A stretch of DNA of 64,000 nucleotides from Blasia pusilla (Eukaryota > Marchantiophyta > Marchantiopsida > Blasiales). Positions 46,676 through 57,833 of this stretch are shown one piece after another (the stretch's first letter is position 1; each line of letters opens with the position of its first letter). The notes beneath the pieces are model-generated. The model worked only from the letters and a program-made list of their open reading frames with translations, was not told the DNA's origin and ran no database searches. Location of the stretch: assembly GCA_050084515.1 (NCBI GenBank), contig CM114274.1, forward strand, positions 29,202,001 to 29,266,000. The letters are read 5' to 3'. Position numbers and translations under genes: made by a program.

Positions 46676-47505
46676 TGTGAATCATATGATGATCTTGCAA
46701 ATCACATGGACTAAAATCTCATCACCATTTTGAAAAAAGACTTCTCCAAATGGTGCAAAGGATTTGGTCGTGGATACCCATTGACATCTTGACCCATAAT
46801 GTTAAAATGAACATGATCCATTCATACTAAGAATATGGTCAACCAAGGTATATGGATATTGCATAAATTCATTGTGATGACTCACGATTCTGATGAACAT
46901 GGGCACCATCTATGGTTATATGTAATTATCCATAAGTGCATAAAAAACCATTATCAACACATTCTACTTATGAAGAAACTAGGAGGTTTGTGCTCAAAAG
47001 ATAACCGAATTGATTTTAATCCATTTTCCCTTCATAATTTCATTACAAGCTCAACAATAAGCAATCGAGAAAACACCAAGAATTCATTTTTCATTTTGAG
47101 GATAAGGAAGTGAGAGTATGCTAGCCGGTGATAGCAATGGACTTTACAATAAGTTTACTTAATGTGCTTTCCCCTTTTTTTAGAATGCCAAACAACATTG
47201 GAGGTATGATATTCATTTTATAGTATATATCTAATGATGTGTGTGTCTACACAAAGATGTAAAAATAACATAGGAAGTTTATAAGAGAACTTTGTATTAT
47301 GAATTGCAAACATTGAAGGTATAACACTTATCCTAAAGCACATATATAACAAGTGTGCCGCCCTCATAATGTAAGGTGAAGGTGAGATAATCAAGGAGTA
47401 GAGTAGCAAAGTATGAAGATCTCACAATTTAAGGGATTTACCATGACATATGAATTTTTTTTACATTACATGTCATAAATAAAGCAAAGAGAAATCTCCA
47501 AACCC
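46676..47505. other. AT-rich spacer, nothing recognised
   Basis: No coding or mobile-element signal seen. Confidence 0.45.
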
Positions 47506-48015
47506 ATTTGGGACCAAGATTGCACAAGGAAAAAGTGTGTGTTCGCGGACATGTCCATGTCTTGGTACTTAGCACATATCCATGCCTAGGATGGATATGT
47601 GTGGGCGGGTCGGGGTTCCGACCGATCGCATCCAGGGTTGGCCAACCTACATCTAGTCTAACAACCCATCCCCCGTTATTGCCAACCATTTTGTAGCCCG
47701 CATCGATCTTGCACCTCGCTCAAAGACACCTACACAACCCCGCATAGGGCCCGCGGCTAGCCTGCTTACGCGATCGGGCCTGCCATAGGCCTTAAACAGG
47801 CCAATGTGGGCTTACGACCGGCTAGGTATGGGCCACGCGTAGGCTCATAGTCCGCACATCCATTCAATCCATGTATGCCTCCCTTAATCCGAGTTCACGC
47901 CTGTTCTCGTGTCCTAAGTCTGTGCGAGACACAAGAATACCAAAAAAACCCGTGTATGGGACATGTTAGGTATGTTTGTGGACATATCCATGAACATGTC
48001 CGACTTTTTTTCCAT
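47506..48015 (-). repeat. GGACATG family, large member on the minus strand
   Basis: Reverse complement reads CGGGCTACAAAATGGTTGGC, CCATCCTAGGCATGGATATG and GACATGGACATGTCC in the same order as 6545-7050. Non-coding. Confidence 0.55.
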
Positions 48016-48547
48016 GGGGCTAGATAACAAAGCCTTTTTTAGAAATTTTCTCCCAAAAGGGCCCCAAAATATTTTCTCCCAAAAGAGCCCCTTTCCAGAC
48101 TGTGAAAGCGATACAACACTCCCCTCAACACTTCGGAACGGCGTTCACACGTGTCTGAAAATCGAGACATTTGCAGACTTCCTTGAGATTCGCTCGCAGT
48201 AAGGCCCTGCAAGCTGACGTACCAATGGGCCCCACGCGGAGGAATGGTGGTCTTTTCTTTTCTTTTCCGAAAACTGTAAATTCTTTTATTTATTTATTTA
48301 TTCCAAGTGACAACAGTCAAGAGACACGCAACGAATAGGAGGGGTTTCTGCCACATAAGCTCCTGCCTACGTAGGCCGTGTTATGGATAGTTGGCCCCGT
48401 CATCATTCATCGTGCTTTTGGCCCTCGCTAGGATATTTATGTTGAAATTTCAAATCTTGAAAACCTGAAAAGCATAAAAATAAAACATCAAATTATGGAA
48501 ATTAGGAAAGCAAATTTTAAGTAGTGTCTCGATTAAATAAAAGTTCA
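48016..48547. other. Spacer
   Basis: No gene recognised; a short (TTTA)n run lies at ~48283-48302. Confidence 0.4.
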
Positions 48548-48733
48548 TCTATATAATTAAAAGATGATGGAATTAGAAAAACCTTATGTGGGTGTTGACA
48601 CGTGTCCTTTCACAATCCTTCTATTATTGACATTTGTCCTCTTGACGCTCTTCTATTATTAAGGGGTGCCATTTAAGGATATTTAAAATAAGGGAAAACT
48701 TGTCACCCGTGCATCGCAAGGATAACATACTAG
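48548..48733 (+). mobile_element. Short non-autonomous Helitron
   Basis: Starts TCTATATAATTAAAAGATG after A, ends ATACTAG before T, with CACCCGTGCATCGCAAGG hairpin region before the end. About 186 bp; same family as 39123-39265. Confidence 0.75.
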
Positions 48734-48966
48734 TTTTCTTTTTTAAGAGAGTACCCTCATGATTTTTAACTTACTTTTCTTTTTATGTTTAGGGTTCTCT
48801 TAGCCAACACGATTTCGACATATCTCCTTAGGGTTATTTAGGTGTCACCCATTCTCCATATCCATTATTTCTAACTTGTTTATCCCAACAAAGCATTAGT
48901 TCTTTGCTAAGTGTATAGACTATTTGTGGGAAATTCTACTTAGTGAATTTTAAGTGAAGAGGGTGA

Positions 48967-49538
48967 TGTCATATCTTATTTTGACGTAGGTAGAGTTCTA
49001 TCCGTCGACGACATAGAGAGTCAGCGGGGTATTTGGGTGTAACTTCTTCCCGGGATGTCGGATGAGGTTGGCGACAAGTTGAGAGCGTCGTTTATGGCAA
49101 TTATCTATTTTGTTTTTAGTCCGGAAGGTGACCCGTTGACCGAGTCAATGGTCACCTGGTAACCTCTGCACGCAGGTTACCGTTGGTAGGGCTATTTTTG
49201 GGGAAAGAGCCTTTTGGCTCTTCCCAAGGGTATAAGAGTGAGAGATATGGATTTCTCAAACCATCTTCCTCATGTTGAGCCTTAGGAGCGCCCCTCTTGC
49301 ATAGACGTGTGTGGATGTGTAGGAGTTAGGGTGCTAGCGATGTAGATTCATGAGTGGAGTTTTAGGCCCAATGAGCCGTTTTTACTACTCTTGATTTTGT
49401 TGTGGGATCTCGGTGTATAAGCGTGAGTGTATTTCTTTTATGTGTGGATTTACCCGTATGTTGGGGAAGATCGGTGTTGTGTGGTGCGTAGATGTGACCA
49501 ATGATATGGGCTGTGTAGCGATTTGTATGCGTACGACA
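48967..49538 (+). mobile_element. Solo A-B terminal repeat of the element 1 subfamily
   Basis: TGTCATATCTTATTTTGACG at the left and GCGTACGACA at the right match A and B2 of element 1. GTGA occurs directly before (48963-48966) and after (49539-49542). A passes into B with no coding DNA. Recombination between A1 and A2 of a full element would leave exactly this. Confidence 0.85.
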
Positions 49539-49711
49539 GTGAGTTGTGCGGATTAATAAATTCATATGTAACTAGATTTTAGAATATCTATATTAACAAG
49601 AAATATCTAAAGGTCGATACATGAGGCTCATCTTGGTGGAGAAAAGAGAGAACTAGGAAAGAAAAGGTCCATATAATTTTGGTCTTAATCTATGTGCTAA
49701 TCAAACGATGT

Positions 49712-50022
49712 TGTCACGACTTTTAGGATAGATCATCGAGATCTAGTAGAGCGCCTTTGGAGATACTGGAGAACAACCTCACGAGGTCGAGGATGACCTG
49801 TTGAGGCCACGGGTAACATGAGAGAACAGGTTTCCCCTTCATTTTGGCTCAATTGGAGTCATATTGAGTAACTTACTATCTTGGGTAAGTTCCATTTTGA
49901 GTATATGGTTGACTTTCTATTTTGGAAAGTGGCCTTTGACCTCCTACACCAGGTCAACAACCAAGGAGGTGACTTGGGAGCATATGTTACCATGGAGAGA
50001 ACTTTGGAGAGTGGAGGAGTAT
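49712..50022 (+). repeat. A repeat fragment of the third subfamily, plus strand, interrupted
   Basis: TGTCACGACTTTTAGGATAG through CCATGGAGAGAAC matches A2 of 56202-56710. It breaks off at ~50022 where the end of the inverted copy (TTTCGTGCGCATACAC) begins, so another copy inserted into it or the two were rearranged together. Confidence 0.7.
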
Positions 50023-50150
50023 TTTCGTGCGCATACACATCGCTACACAACATACATCGTTGTCACCAAACACACACACAAACACACACAATCCCATGCT
50101 TACTCATAGCATCCAAACAACGAGACAATAAGTACCAAAATATCTCCAAT
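50023..50150 (-). repeat. Element 3 minus copy, B2
   Basis: Minus strand begins TTGGAGATATTTTGGTACTT and ends GCGCACGAAA; matches B1 at 50670-50786. Confidence 0.8.
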
Positions 50151-50667
50151 AAAATAAGGTGAAATCTCTCTCACAACACTATAACTCTCACATGAGTGCA
50201 CTCTCACATGTCTCTCTCAATGTCAAACCAAACCCACTCTCCTAATGAAAGGCTTGGGTTACACTCACAAGGCAAGGGACCATTGCTCCGCCGCCTCGTG
50301 TCAAGAGGTTCAACAAAGAGAGAATGAGCTATCAAGCTCTCTCTCTCTTTGAGGTATGCCACTCCCCTCTTCCAAGTTCTCTCCATGGTAACCTATGATC
50401 CCAAGTCACCTCCTTGGCTCTTGACCTAATGTAGGAGGTAAAGGGATACTTCCAGAAATAGAAAAAGTGACCATATACTCAAAATGGTACTTACCTAAAA
50501 TAGTAAGTTTCTCAATATGGCTCCAAATGAGCCGAAACGAAGGGGAAACCTACCCTCTCAGGTTTCCCGAGGCATGAGAAGGTCATCCTCAATCTCTTGA
50601 ACGTGTCCTCCACTACTTTCAAAGGCCCTCTACAAGATCTCATCGATCTATCCTAAAAGACGTGACA
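50151..50667 (-). repeat. Element 3 minus copy, A2
   Basis: Minus strand begins TGTCACGTCTTTTAGGATAG; collinear with 56202-56710. Two bases (AG on the minus strand) separate it from B1. Confidence 0.8.
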
Positions 50668-50669
50668 CT

Positions 50670-50801
50670 TGTCGTGCGCATACACATCGCTATATAACAT
50701 GTAATGCTATCACCGAACACACGCGCAATCGCATGCTAACTCATGGCATCCAAACAACGAGACAAGAAGTGCCAAAATATTCCCAATCGCCCCATTAGCT
50801 G
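50670..50801 (-). repeat. Element 3 minus copy, B1 and polypurine tract
   Basis: B1 is 50670-50786 (minus strand ends GCGCACGACA). The PPT at 50787-50801 reads CAGCTAATGGGGCGA on the minus strand, an A/T-substituted form of the tract in the other copies. Confidence 0.75.
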
Positions 50802-50948
50802 GTGGTTAGGTCCCTCTAACTCCAGATAGCCATGTATCCCTACCTACCATGACAGACATCTCTCGGGTGCTCATGTGGCCCCACCGTTAGTTGCCTTCTT
50901 GTCAACGATATCACAGACATAAGTCGGAATGTATAACTACCTACGCTA

Positions 50949-51088
50949 TGTATATTTGGGACACATCCAACCTCCTTGAGGAACCCTAGTGAGAGGTGGC
51001 GTTAAACATGCCATATGCCATCCTCTTGAACATCCATCATAGAGTAGCATAATGGCTGCATCGCGGGCAGAACCACAAAACATATATC
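50949..51088 (-). pseudogene. PHD finger, element 3 minus copy
   Basis: Minus strand reads MFCGSARDAAIMLLYDGCSR, GWHMACLTPPL and VPQGGWMCPKYT-stop. This copy keeps CSRGWHxxC, where element 2 has Tyr, but has lost other Cys (LYD for VCD, KY for RC). Losses fall at different positions in each copy, so the ancestor had the complete Cys set. Confidence 0.8.
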
Positions 51089-51109
51089 GCAAGCCTACAA
51101 AAACTATTG

Positions 51110-52492
51110 CTAAGCTCGATCAACTGTACCGTCGATGTTCGGAAGGTGATACGGTGCACTCTTACGCACATGGTCCTTCCAAACCATACCATCGCGTCCC
51201 TCTAATAAGAGAACACCTAATGGCAAAACCTCACACACTCTCAAGATGGTGTGCCCTGCAATCACATCCAACGTCGTGGGTGCCGTCCGCTGCAAGTACA
51301 CATAGTCTTCCTGATGAAACCTCCGGATAGTAGGTCGATAACCACCTCCCCGAATAGTCCCATACCTCAATGTATCCCGATGTTGCGCAATCGCCAAGTT
51401 CTCAAACGCCGGGGGAATCACTCTCCAAAACAATTCAGCACTCTGAGAACATGCTCGCATCCATACATCAGGGTCATCAATGTTCAACACTCACCAACAT
51501 CTCAACGAATGGTCGTAGATAAATCTGGCTCTCGACCATACAAAAGCAAGTGCGGTGAGAAAGATGATAAGGATGCATGCATATTGAATCAGTATCCCAT
51601 CGCCAACCACAGTAACTAGAGGTCCCAATCTCCTAGGTGACCTCTCTACAAGCCATACTTGCGTAATCATCTCTTCACCGTTTGCACAACCCGCTCCGCT
51701 AGTCCATCCGCCTCAGGATGATCTCGCGAAGTAGTGCGGTTGTCGATGAGTGTCTGATCACACAAGGCTTGAAACTTCCCGTGGAACTTTGTATCCTGTT
51801 CTGTCAATACCTCAGCTGGTGCGCCGTAATGACTCAATACCCGATCTAGGAAGGCATATGCTACTCCCTTACTCGCTTTGTCACGTAATGCAACCTACTC
51901 TATCCACTTGGAGAAGTGCTCAACCATCACCAACACATGACGACTATGGCACTCTATCAAAGGTAAAGGTCATGTAAAATCCAAACTCCATCTATAACCT
52001 AAATCCATGATCAAAAGTGGATGCAACTCTGGAGTCAGAGCATTGAATGATCCCCGAACTCCATCACACACCATGTATCTGGCAACAAACTGCTGAACGT
52101 CAATCTGCATGCCTCGCCACCAATATTGAATTTGGAGCAAGTTGTACGTCCTCGTGGGCATGACGCACCAAACATGCTCTCTTCAAAGGATGAAGCACTC
52201 CACGTACTCTACCATCCTTCCACACTTGCAACACATGTGTCCCCTCCCACCCAAACCGTGTGGCTCGCCGTAGGATCCGATCCCGCTCTCTAGCACCCAC
52301 TGTGCTCGCCACGCTACCAGTACGCAGGTACTCCAAGACAACTCCATCATCGTGAATATCTCGCCCACTTGTTGTCTCCTCACCTTCCTCTGGATCTAAG
52401 GACTCTCCATCAAACCTTGGCATCGAAGTCTCAACAATCAGGCTATCCATAGCCAAGAGGCCCAAATAGGCTGACGCGTGCCATCCTGACAC
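51110..52492 (-). pseudogene. Integrase remnant, element 3 minus copy
   Basis: Minus-strand blocks: VRHAHEDVQLAP, TYNLLQIQYWWRGMQIDVQQ, MVCDGVRGSFNALTPELHPL, GYRWSLDFT, then IDDPDVWMRACSQSAELFWR and the tail RTAPTTLDVIAGHTILRVCE. The core is split by stops and a frame change. Confidence 0.8.
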
Positions 52493-52559
52493 AAACTCCT
52501 CATCACTCTCTCCATGCCATCAAGATCCTGACGCATCTCGCTGACTCAGGAATGGGTTA

Positions 52560-52842
52560 CAGCTCAAACCATATGCATCCTGGTTGAGCATCCCAGGTCT
52601 ATGTACCACCTAGAAGTCATATTCCTGCAACAAAAGAGCCCACCTCGCAAGCTTTCATGTAAGCTTGTCGGACTCCATCAACCACTTAAGTAGCTGATGA
52701 TCAGTAATGATGGTAAAGGGATTGCCAAATAGATAACATCTGAAATGTACGACAATCCACATTGCAGCGAAGCACTAATCCTCATACGGGCTATACTTCG
52801 CCTTTGCAGCGTTGTCGTGTCGAGAGCCTTTCTTTGAGTAAG
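52560..52842 (-). pseudogene. RNase H remnant, element 3 minus copy
   Basis: Minus strand contains NAAKAKYSPYED, CYLFGNPFTIITDHQLLKWL, ESDKLT-stop-KLARWALLL and VVHRPGMLNQDAYGL, matching element 2. The copy ends abruptly near 52842. Confidence 0.75.
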
Positions 52843-53187
52843 GACGAACCTTGTAGTTGTAGCAGACGTGGTTGATGCAAGTCAAACTCTATAAGAATTT
52901 CTCCTTTTTCAATACAAAATTATTATGTTAACTCTCCATTCTCTTCATGATAGGAATCACCAATGGTAATGCCGAGGTGATCACTTCTTCATAACATGGA
53001 ACCCCAAAATTCCTAACTATGAAATCCATGTAAACTAGTTTACGTATGTACACAAGAAAAATAGTATAACTAGTATTAAACCCTACTCAAGCAGGCCTAT
53101 TGACGTCCATGGATAGCTATATAAGGATATCCAGAGTTGATGGTATGTGTTGTTCATAAGATGATAAGACAACAGTTGATTTTCCGC
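52843..53187. other. Spacer between the two facing element 3 copies
   Basis: About 345 bp, AT-rich, with no recognised element sequence; TTACGTATGTACACAAG and TAACTAGTATTA words are present but uninformative. Confidence 0.5.
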
Positions 53188-53853
53188 ACCTATCAACCGG
53201 CACACGAAGTTTGATAGGTATGCCATGCCCACTCGTGAGGAGATCTTTGATGCTATTGGGCATGCAAAGGTCTTTGAGCTAGATACCATTAGCTGCCTAT
53301 CAGATTGAAGGATAGGCAGAAGACGGCATTTTGGGGCATCGATCCCTACGGGAAGGATTGTTTGTACCAATGGCGGTTCTTACCATTTAGGTTCAAGAAC
53401 GCCCCGGTTGAGTTTCAGAGGGTCATGGATAGGATCTTGGCAGGTCTGGATTTTGCTAGGTGTTATATTGATGACATCGTAGTCTTTAGCGCCATGGTTG
53501 AGGAGCATGAGCGACATCTAGAGGAGGTGTTTCGACGATTGTAGTTGCATGGGATGAAGTTACATCCAAGCAAGTGCAAGTTCTTCTACGACCAGATTGA
53601 GTACTTGGGTCATACGATATACCCAGGTGGCCTTAGTGTGCAGCTGACAAAGGTAGAGGCTATTCTAGGCATTCCATGCCCTATAGATGTGAGTCAAGTT
53701 TGTGCATTCATGGGATTGGCAAACTTCTATCGACGGTATGTCAAGGGTTTCAATTCGATTACAAAGCCCATAACCTTGCTGACCAAGGTGGATCAGAGTG
53801 GCATTGGGGGGATGAGCACGAGAGAGCATTTTAGTTGCTCATGGACAGATTGA
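53188..53853 (+). pseudogene. RT fragment, element 3 plus copy
   Basis: DRYAMPTREEIFDAIGH, WRFLPFRFKNAPVEFQRVMD, RCYIDDIVVFSAM, LHPSKCKFFYDQIEYLGHTI and FMGLANFYRRYVKGFNSITK. YIDD is intact. A TAG at 53542 and frame changes near 53300 and 53830 interrupt it. Confidence 0.85.
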
Positions 53854-54270
53854 TATCCGCACCCATATTGAGGAGACAGATCAGGGGGCATCCTTTCCAG
53901 TTGCATACCGATTGGAGCATGTTGGGGCTTTGAGTCGTGCTCACCCAACATGACGATGATGGTAGAGAATTCGTGGTGGCTTACGCTAGTCGCTCGAACA
54001 ACACTGGAGAGGCAAAGTATAGCTCGTATGAGGATGAGTGCTTGGCTGCAGTGTGGGTTGTCGCACATTTTAGGTGTTATCTATTCGAGAACCCCTTTAC
54101 CATCATTATTGATCATCAGCCATTCAAGTGGTTGATGGAGTGCGACAAGCTTACAGGGAAGCTTGCGAGGTGAGCTCTTTTATTGCATGAATATGACTTC
54201 TAGGTGGTGCATAGACTTGGGACGCTCAACCTTGGATGCAGATGGTTTGAGCCGTAATCCATGCCCGATT
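53854..54270 (+). pseudogene. RNase H remnant, element 3 plus copy
   Basis: EFVVAYASRSNNTGEAKYSS, YEDECLAAVWVVAHFRCYLF, IIDHQPFKWLMECDKLTGKL. The E of EGE has changed context (EDE). Stops near the start and end. Confidence 0.8.
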
Positions 54271-54619
54271 CAGCGAGATGCAACTAGAGCTCGTTGGCAT
54301 GGTGAGAGTGATGAGGAGTTGGTGCCAGAATGGCACGCGTTAGCCCACTTGGGCTTGTTGGCTATGGATAGCCAGATTGTTGAGACTTTGATAGCGAGGT
54401 CTGATGGAGAGTCCTTAGATCCATAGGCCGGTGAGGAGACGACAAGTGGCCGAGACATTCACGACGATGGAGTAGTCTTGGAGTACTTGCGTACTGGCAG
54501 CGTCACAAGCACAATGGATGCTAGAGAGCGGGATCGGATCCTACAGCAAGCTTGATGATTTTGGTGGGAGGGAACATATGTGTTATGAGTTTGGAAGGAT
54601 GGTAGAGTGTGTGTAGTGC

Positions 54620-55660
54620 CTCATCCTTCATAGAGAGAATGTTTGGTGTGTCATGCCCACGAGGATTTGGGTCATTTTGGAGTGAAGCGGACGTATAGCT
54701 TGCTCCAGATATAGATTTGGTGGCGAGGCATGCAGATTGACGTTCAGAAGTTTGTTGCTAGGTGCATGGTTTGTGATCAGGTCCGGGCATCGTTCAATGC
54801 TCCGACTCCATAATTGCATCCACTTCCGATCATGGGTTTAGGTTATAGATAGAGTTTGGATTTTGCAAGACCTTTATCTTTGACGGAGAGCCATATTCGT
54901 TATGTGTTGCTGATGGTTGAGCACTTCTCGAAGTGGATAGAGTTGTATTGCTTGACAAAGCGAGTGAGGGAGTACCGTATGCCTTCCTAGATCGAATTCT
55001 GAGTGATTACGACGCATCAATTGAGGTGTTGACAGACCTCGGTACGGAGTTTCGCGGGGAGTTTCAGGCCTTGTGTGATCAGACGTTGATCGACCACCCC
55101 ACCACTTTGCAAGATCATCATGAGGCGGATGTACTAGCAGAGAGGGTTGTGCAGACGGTGAAGAGAGGATTGAGCAAGTATGGCTTGCAGAGAGGTCACC
55201 TGGGAGATTGGGACCTCCAGTTGTCATGGTTGGCGATGGGATACAGATTCAGTAGGCAGGCAAACTAAGCGTCTTTCTCACCATACTTTTTACTTTATGG
55301 CCAAAATTCAGATTTACCTGCGGCCATTCGTCGAGATGTTGGTGAGGTGTTGATCTTTGATAACCCCGATTTATGGATGGGAGCATGTTCTTAGAGGGCT
55401 GAGTTGTTTCTGAGAGTGATGCCCATGGCGTTTGAGAACTTGATGATTGCGCAACATCAAAATACATTGAGGTATGCAACTATTCGTGGAGGTGGTTATC
55501 GAGCTACTATCCGGAGGTTTCATCAGGGAGACTATGTCTACTTGCAACAGACGGCACCCACAACGTTGGATGTGACTACAAGGCGCACCATCTTGAGAGT
55601 GGGTGAGGTTTTGCCATGTGTTGTTCTCTTATTGGAGGGACGTGATGGTATGGTGTGAAA
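54620..55660 (+). pseudogene. Integrase remnant, element 3 plus copy
   Basis: CHAHEDLGHFGVKRTYSLL, FVARCMVCDQVRASFNAP, LTDLGTEFRGEFQALCDQTL, HEADVLAERVVQTVKRGLSK and the tail TTRRTILRVGEVLPCVVLLL. Several stops and a frame change after the first D region. Confidence 0.82.
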
Positions 55661-55751
55661 GGATCATGTGCGTAACTATGCGCCATGTCACTTTCCTAAT
55701 ATTGACGGTACATTTGATCCAAGCTTAGTAGTAGTTCTTGCAAGCTTACGA

Positions 55752-55889
55752 TGTATGTTGTATGGTTCTGCTCGTGGTGCATCCACTATGCTAGTTTGTG
55801 ATGGGTATTCGAGAGGATGGGATATGGCATGTCTGACGCCACCTCTCACTAGGGTTCCTCAGGGATGATGGATGTGTCCCAGATGTACA
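55752..55889 (+). pseudogene. PHD finger, element 3 plus copy
   Basis: CMLYGSARGASTMLVCDGYS, RGWDMACLTPPLTRVPQG, then a TGA and WMCPRCT-stop. The final CPRC pair is retained here but His is Asp and two Cys are Tyr. Position directly after the integrase tail (CPHF-like NYAPCHFPNIDGTFDP) is the same as in the other copies. Confidence 0.8.
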
Positions 55890-56057
55890 TAGAGTAGGTA
55901 GTTCTAGATTCCAACTTGTATCTATGACATGGATGACAAGAAGACGACTGACGATGGGACCACATGAGCAACCTCTTTTTTGCTCTTAAGGTCCGAGAGA
56001 TGTATGTCATGGTAGGTAGGGATAGATGGCTATATGGAGTTAGAGGGACCTAACCAC

Positions 56058-56199
56058 CAGCTAGGGGGGCGATTGGAGATATTTTGGTACTTCTTGTCTC
56101 GTTGTTTGGATGCCATGAGTTAGCATGGGATCGTGCGTGTTTGTGTGCATGTTCGGTGACAACGATGTATGTTGTGTAGCGATGTGTATGCGCACGAAA
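56058..56199 (+). repeat. Element 3 plus copy, polypurine tract and B1
   Basis: CAGCTAGGGGGGCGA (56058-56072) then TTGGAGATATTTTGGTACTT to GCGCACGAAA (56199). Matches B2 at 56711-56837. GT follows before A2. Confidence 0.8.
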
Positions 56200-56201
56200 G
56201 T

Positions 56202-56710
56202 TATCACGACTCTAAGGATAGATCCGAGCTTAGTAGTAGTTCAGAGATACTAGAGGACAGCCTCAAGAGATCGAGGATGACCTGCTGAGGCTATGGGTAA
56301 CTTGAGAGAGCAGGTTTCCCCTTCGTTTCGGCTCATTTGGAGCCATATTGAAGAACTCAATATTTTGGGTAATTACCATTTTGAGTATATGGTCAACTTT
56401 CTATTTTGGGAAGTGACCCTTGACCTCCTACATCAGGTCAAGAGCCAAGGAAATGACTTGGGAGCATAGGTTACTATGAAGAGAGTTTGGGAAAGGGGAG
56501 GGATATACCTCAAGGAGAGAGAGCTTGAGAGCTCATTCTCTCTTTGTTGAATCTCTTGGCATGAGGCGGCGGAGCTATGGTCCCTTGCCTTGTGAGTGTA
56601 AGCTAAGCCTCTCATTAGAAGAGTAGGTTTGGTTTGACATTGAGAGAGACATGTGAGAATGCACGCATGTGAGAGCTATGGTGTTCTGAGAGAGATTTGA
56701 CCTTATTTTA
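56202..56710 (+). repeat. Element 3 plus copy, A2
   Basis: Starts TATCACGACTCTAAGG (TGTC changed to TATC); matches 50151-50667 in reverse and 49712-50022 directly. Confidence 0.8.
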
Positions 56711-56837
56711 TTGGAGATATATTGGTACTTCTCGTCTCGTTGTTTGGATGCCATGAGTTAGCATGGGATCGTGCGTGTTTGTGTGCATGTTTGGTGACAG
56801 CGATGAATGTTGTGTAGAGATGTGTATGCACATGATA
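56711..56837 (+). repeat. Element 3 plus copy, B2
   Basis: TTGGAGATATATTGGTACTT to TATGCACATGATA; nearly identical to B1 at 56073-56199. Confidence 0.8.
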
Positions 56838-57830
56838 ATGTGGTTTCTTTCGCTTGCTCCTCTATTTAACATGTGTCGATGGATTTATGTCAAAAATACT
56901 TTTGGTCATCTTAAGTGGGGATCATAAGAAGAGTAATTGATAAAGAGAGTGAATATTTAAATAGTGATCCATGCATTGCGCGGTCCCTTACAAGCCTAGA
57001 CTAGTAATCAATACAATAGGAAAAAAAATCCTTGTTGGCTTTAATTTTACGAAAATTTCAATGAGTTTCATGAGACTACCAAAACATTTTGGTCCATAAA
57101 TCACAATAGGCATACTTTCATGAAATTAAATGCATCCCTTTTGAGTACAATAATCTTCATAATCGAGAATTTATGTTCTATATGACTCTTCATGTTGTTG
57201 CAAGCATAAAGTCCAAATTTTAGCTCAATATTTATTTCAACAAATTGTAAGCCAAAATGGTTTTTGAATTGTTTCCAGTATTTTCCAAATTTAATAATTT
57301 AATAATATTTTTTTGGCCAATATTTTTAGAATGATTGGAAATTCTGAATTTCTCTCGGCCAATTTTACAAGGAGCTATGTTTCTTTGCGCCCATCTAGCC
57401 AAATCATTCATGAAAAAAGCATAACTAACATTCAAAGGCTCATGTGGGAAGTCATGGGCCATAATAAATGTGTGGCGATGGATAATGAAAAATAAAGTTA
57501 TACTCACTATCTATATGATTAGTTGTTTCACAAATATTGGCTAAGCTAAAATTTCAACTCTATAAGAAAAAAAATCAAATTTGGTCTTTTTTTTTAAAAA
57601 TTTTTTTCTTGCCAATTCTTGAAATCATCTCATTTTATTATTTACAAGTTTAATTTCTCACGCAAAGATTTTTTTTCAAAAAACTACTGAAATCATATTT
57701 TAGTATGGAAAAATTTGTAAAAGCACATATTAATAAAAAATTTGACAAGACTAAATTTTTTTGTCAAAAAACAAAATAATGAAAGCCTCTTTAGAGAGTT
57801 TTATATTCAATAACAATAATAATAACAACA
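56838..57830. other. AT-rich spacer with a Helitron-like 3' end
   Basis: A hairpin-like ATCCATGCATTGCGCGGTCC at ~56967 is followed by CTAG at 57001-57004 and T, resembling a Helitron end. The remainder is AT-rich with nothing recognised. Confidence 0.4.
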
Positions 57831-57833
57831 CTA

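Larger units (their letters stand above)
50023..52842 (-). mobile_element. Gypsy-like element 3, minus-strand partial copy (RNase H to right end)
   Basis: Minus-strand order: RNase H (52842-52560), integrase (52492-51110), PHD finger (51088-50949), PPT (50801-50787), B1 (50786-50670), AG, A2 (50667-50151), B2 (50150-50023). RT and everything 5' are missing. Stops and frame changes in all blocks. It faces the plus-strand copy at 53188-56837. Confidence 0.85.
53188..56837 (+). mobile_element. Gypsy-like element 3, plus-strand partial copy (RT to right end)
   Basis: Begins inside RT at the PINRHTKFDRYAM block. Order: RT, RNase H, integrase, PHD finger, PPT (56058-56072), B1 56073-56199, GT, A2 56202-56710, B2 56711-56837. 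The 5' half is missing, so whether this subfamily carries the methyltransferase cannot be seen here. Frames are broken by stops and indels. Confidence 0.88.

Noticed and set aside
50041-50100. (CA)n-like run as a separate microsatellite
   Set aside because: It is part of the B2 repeat of element 3 (reverse complement of TGTGTTTGTGTG words), not an independent array.
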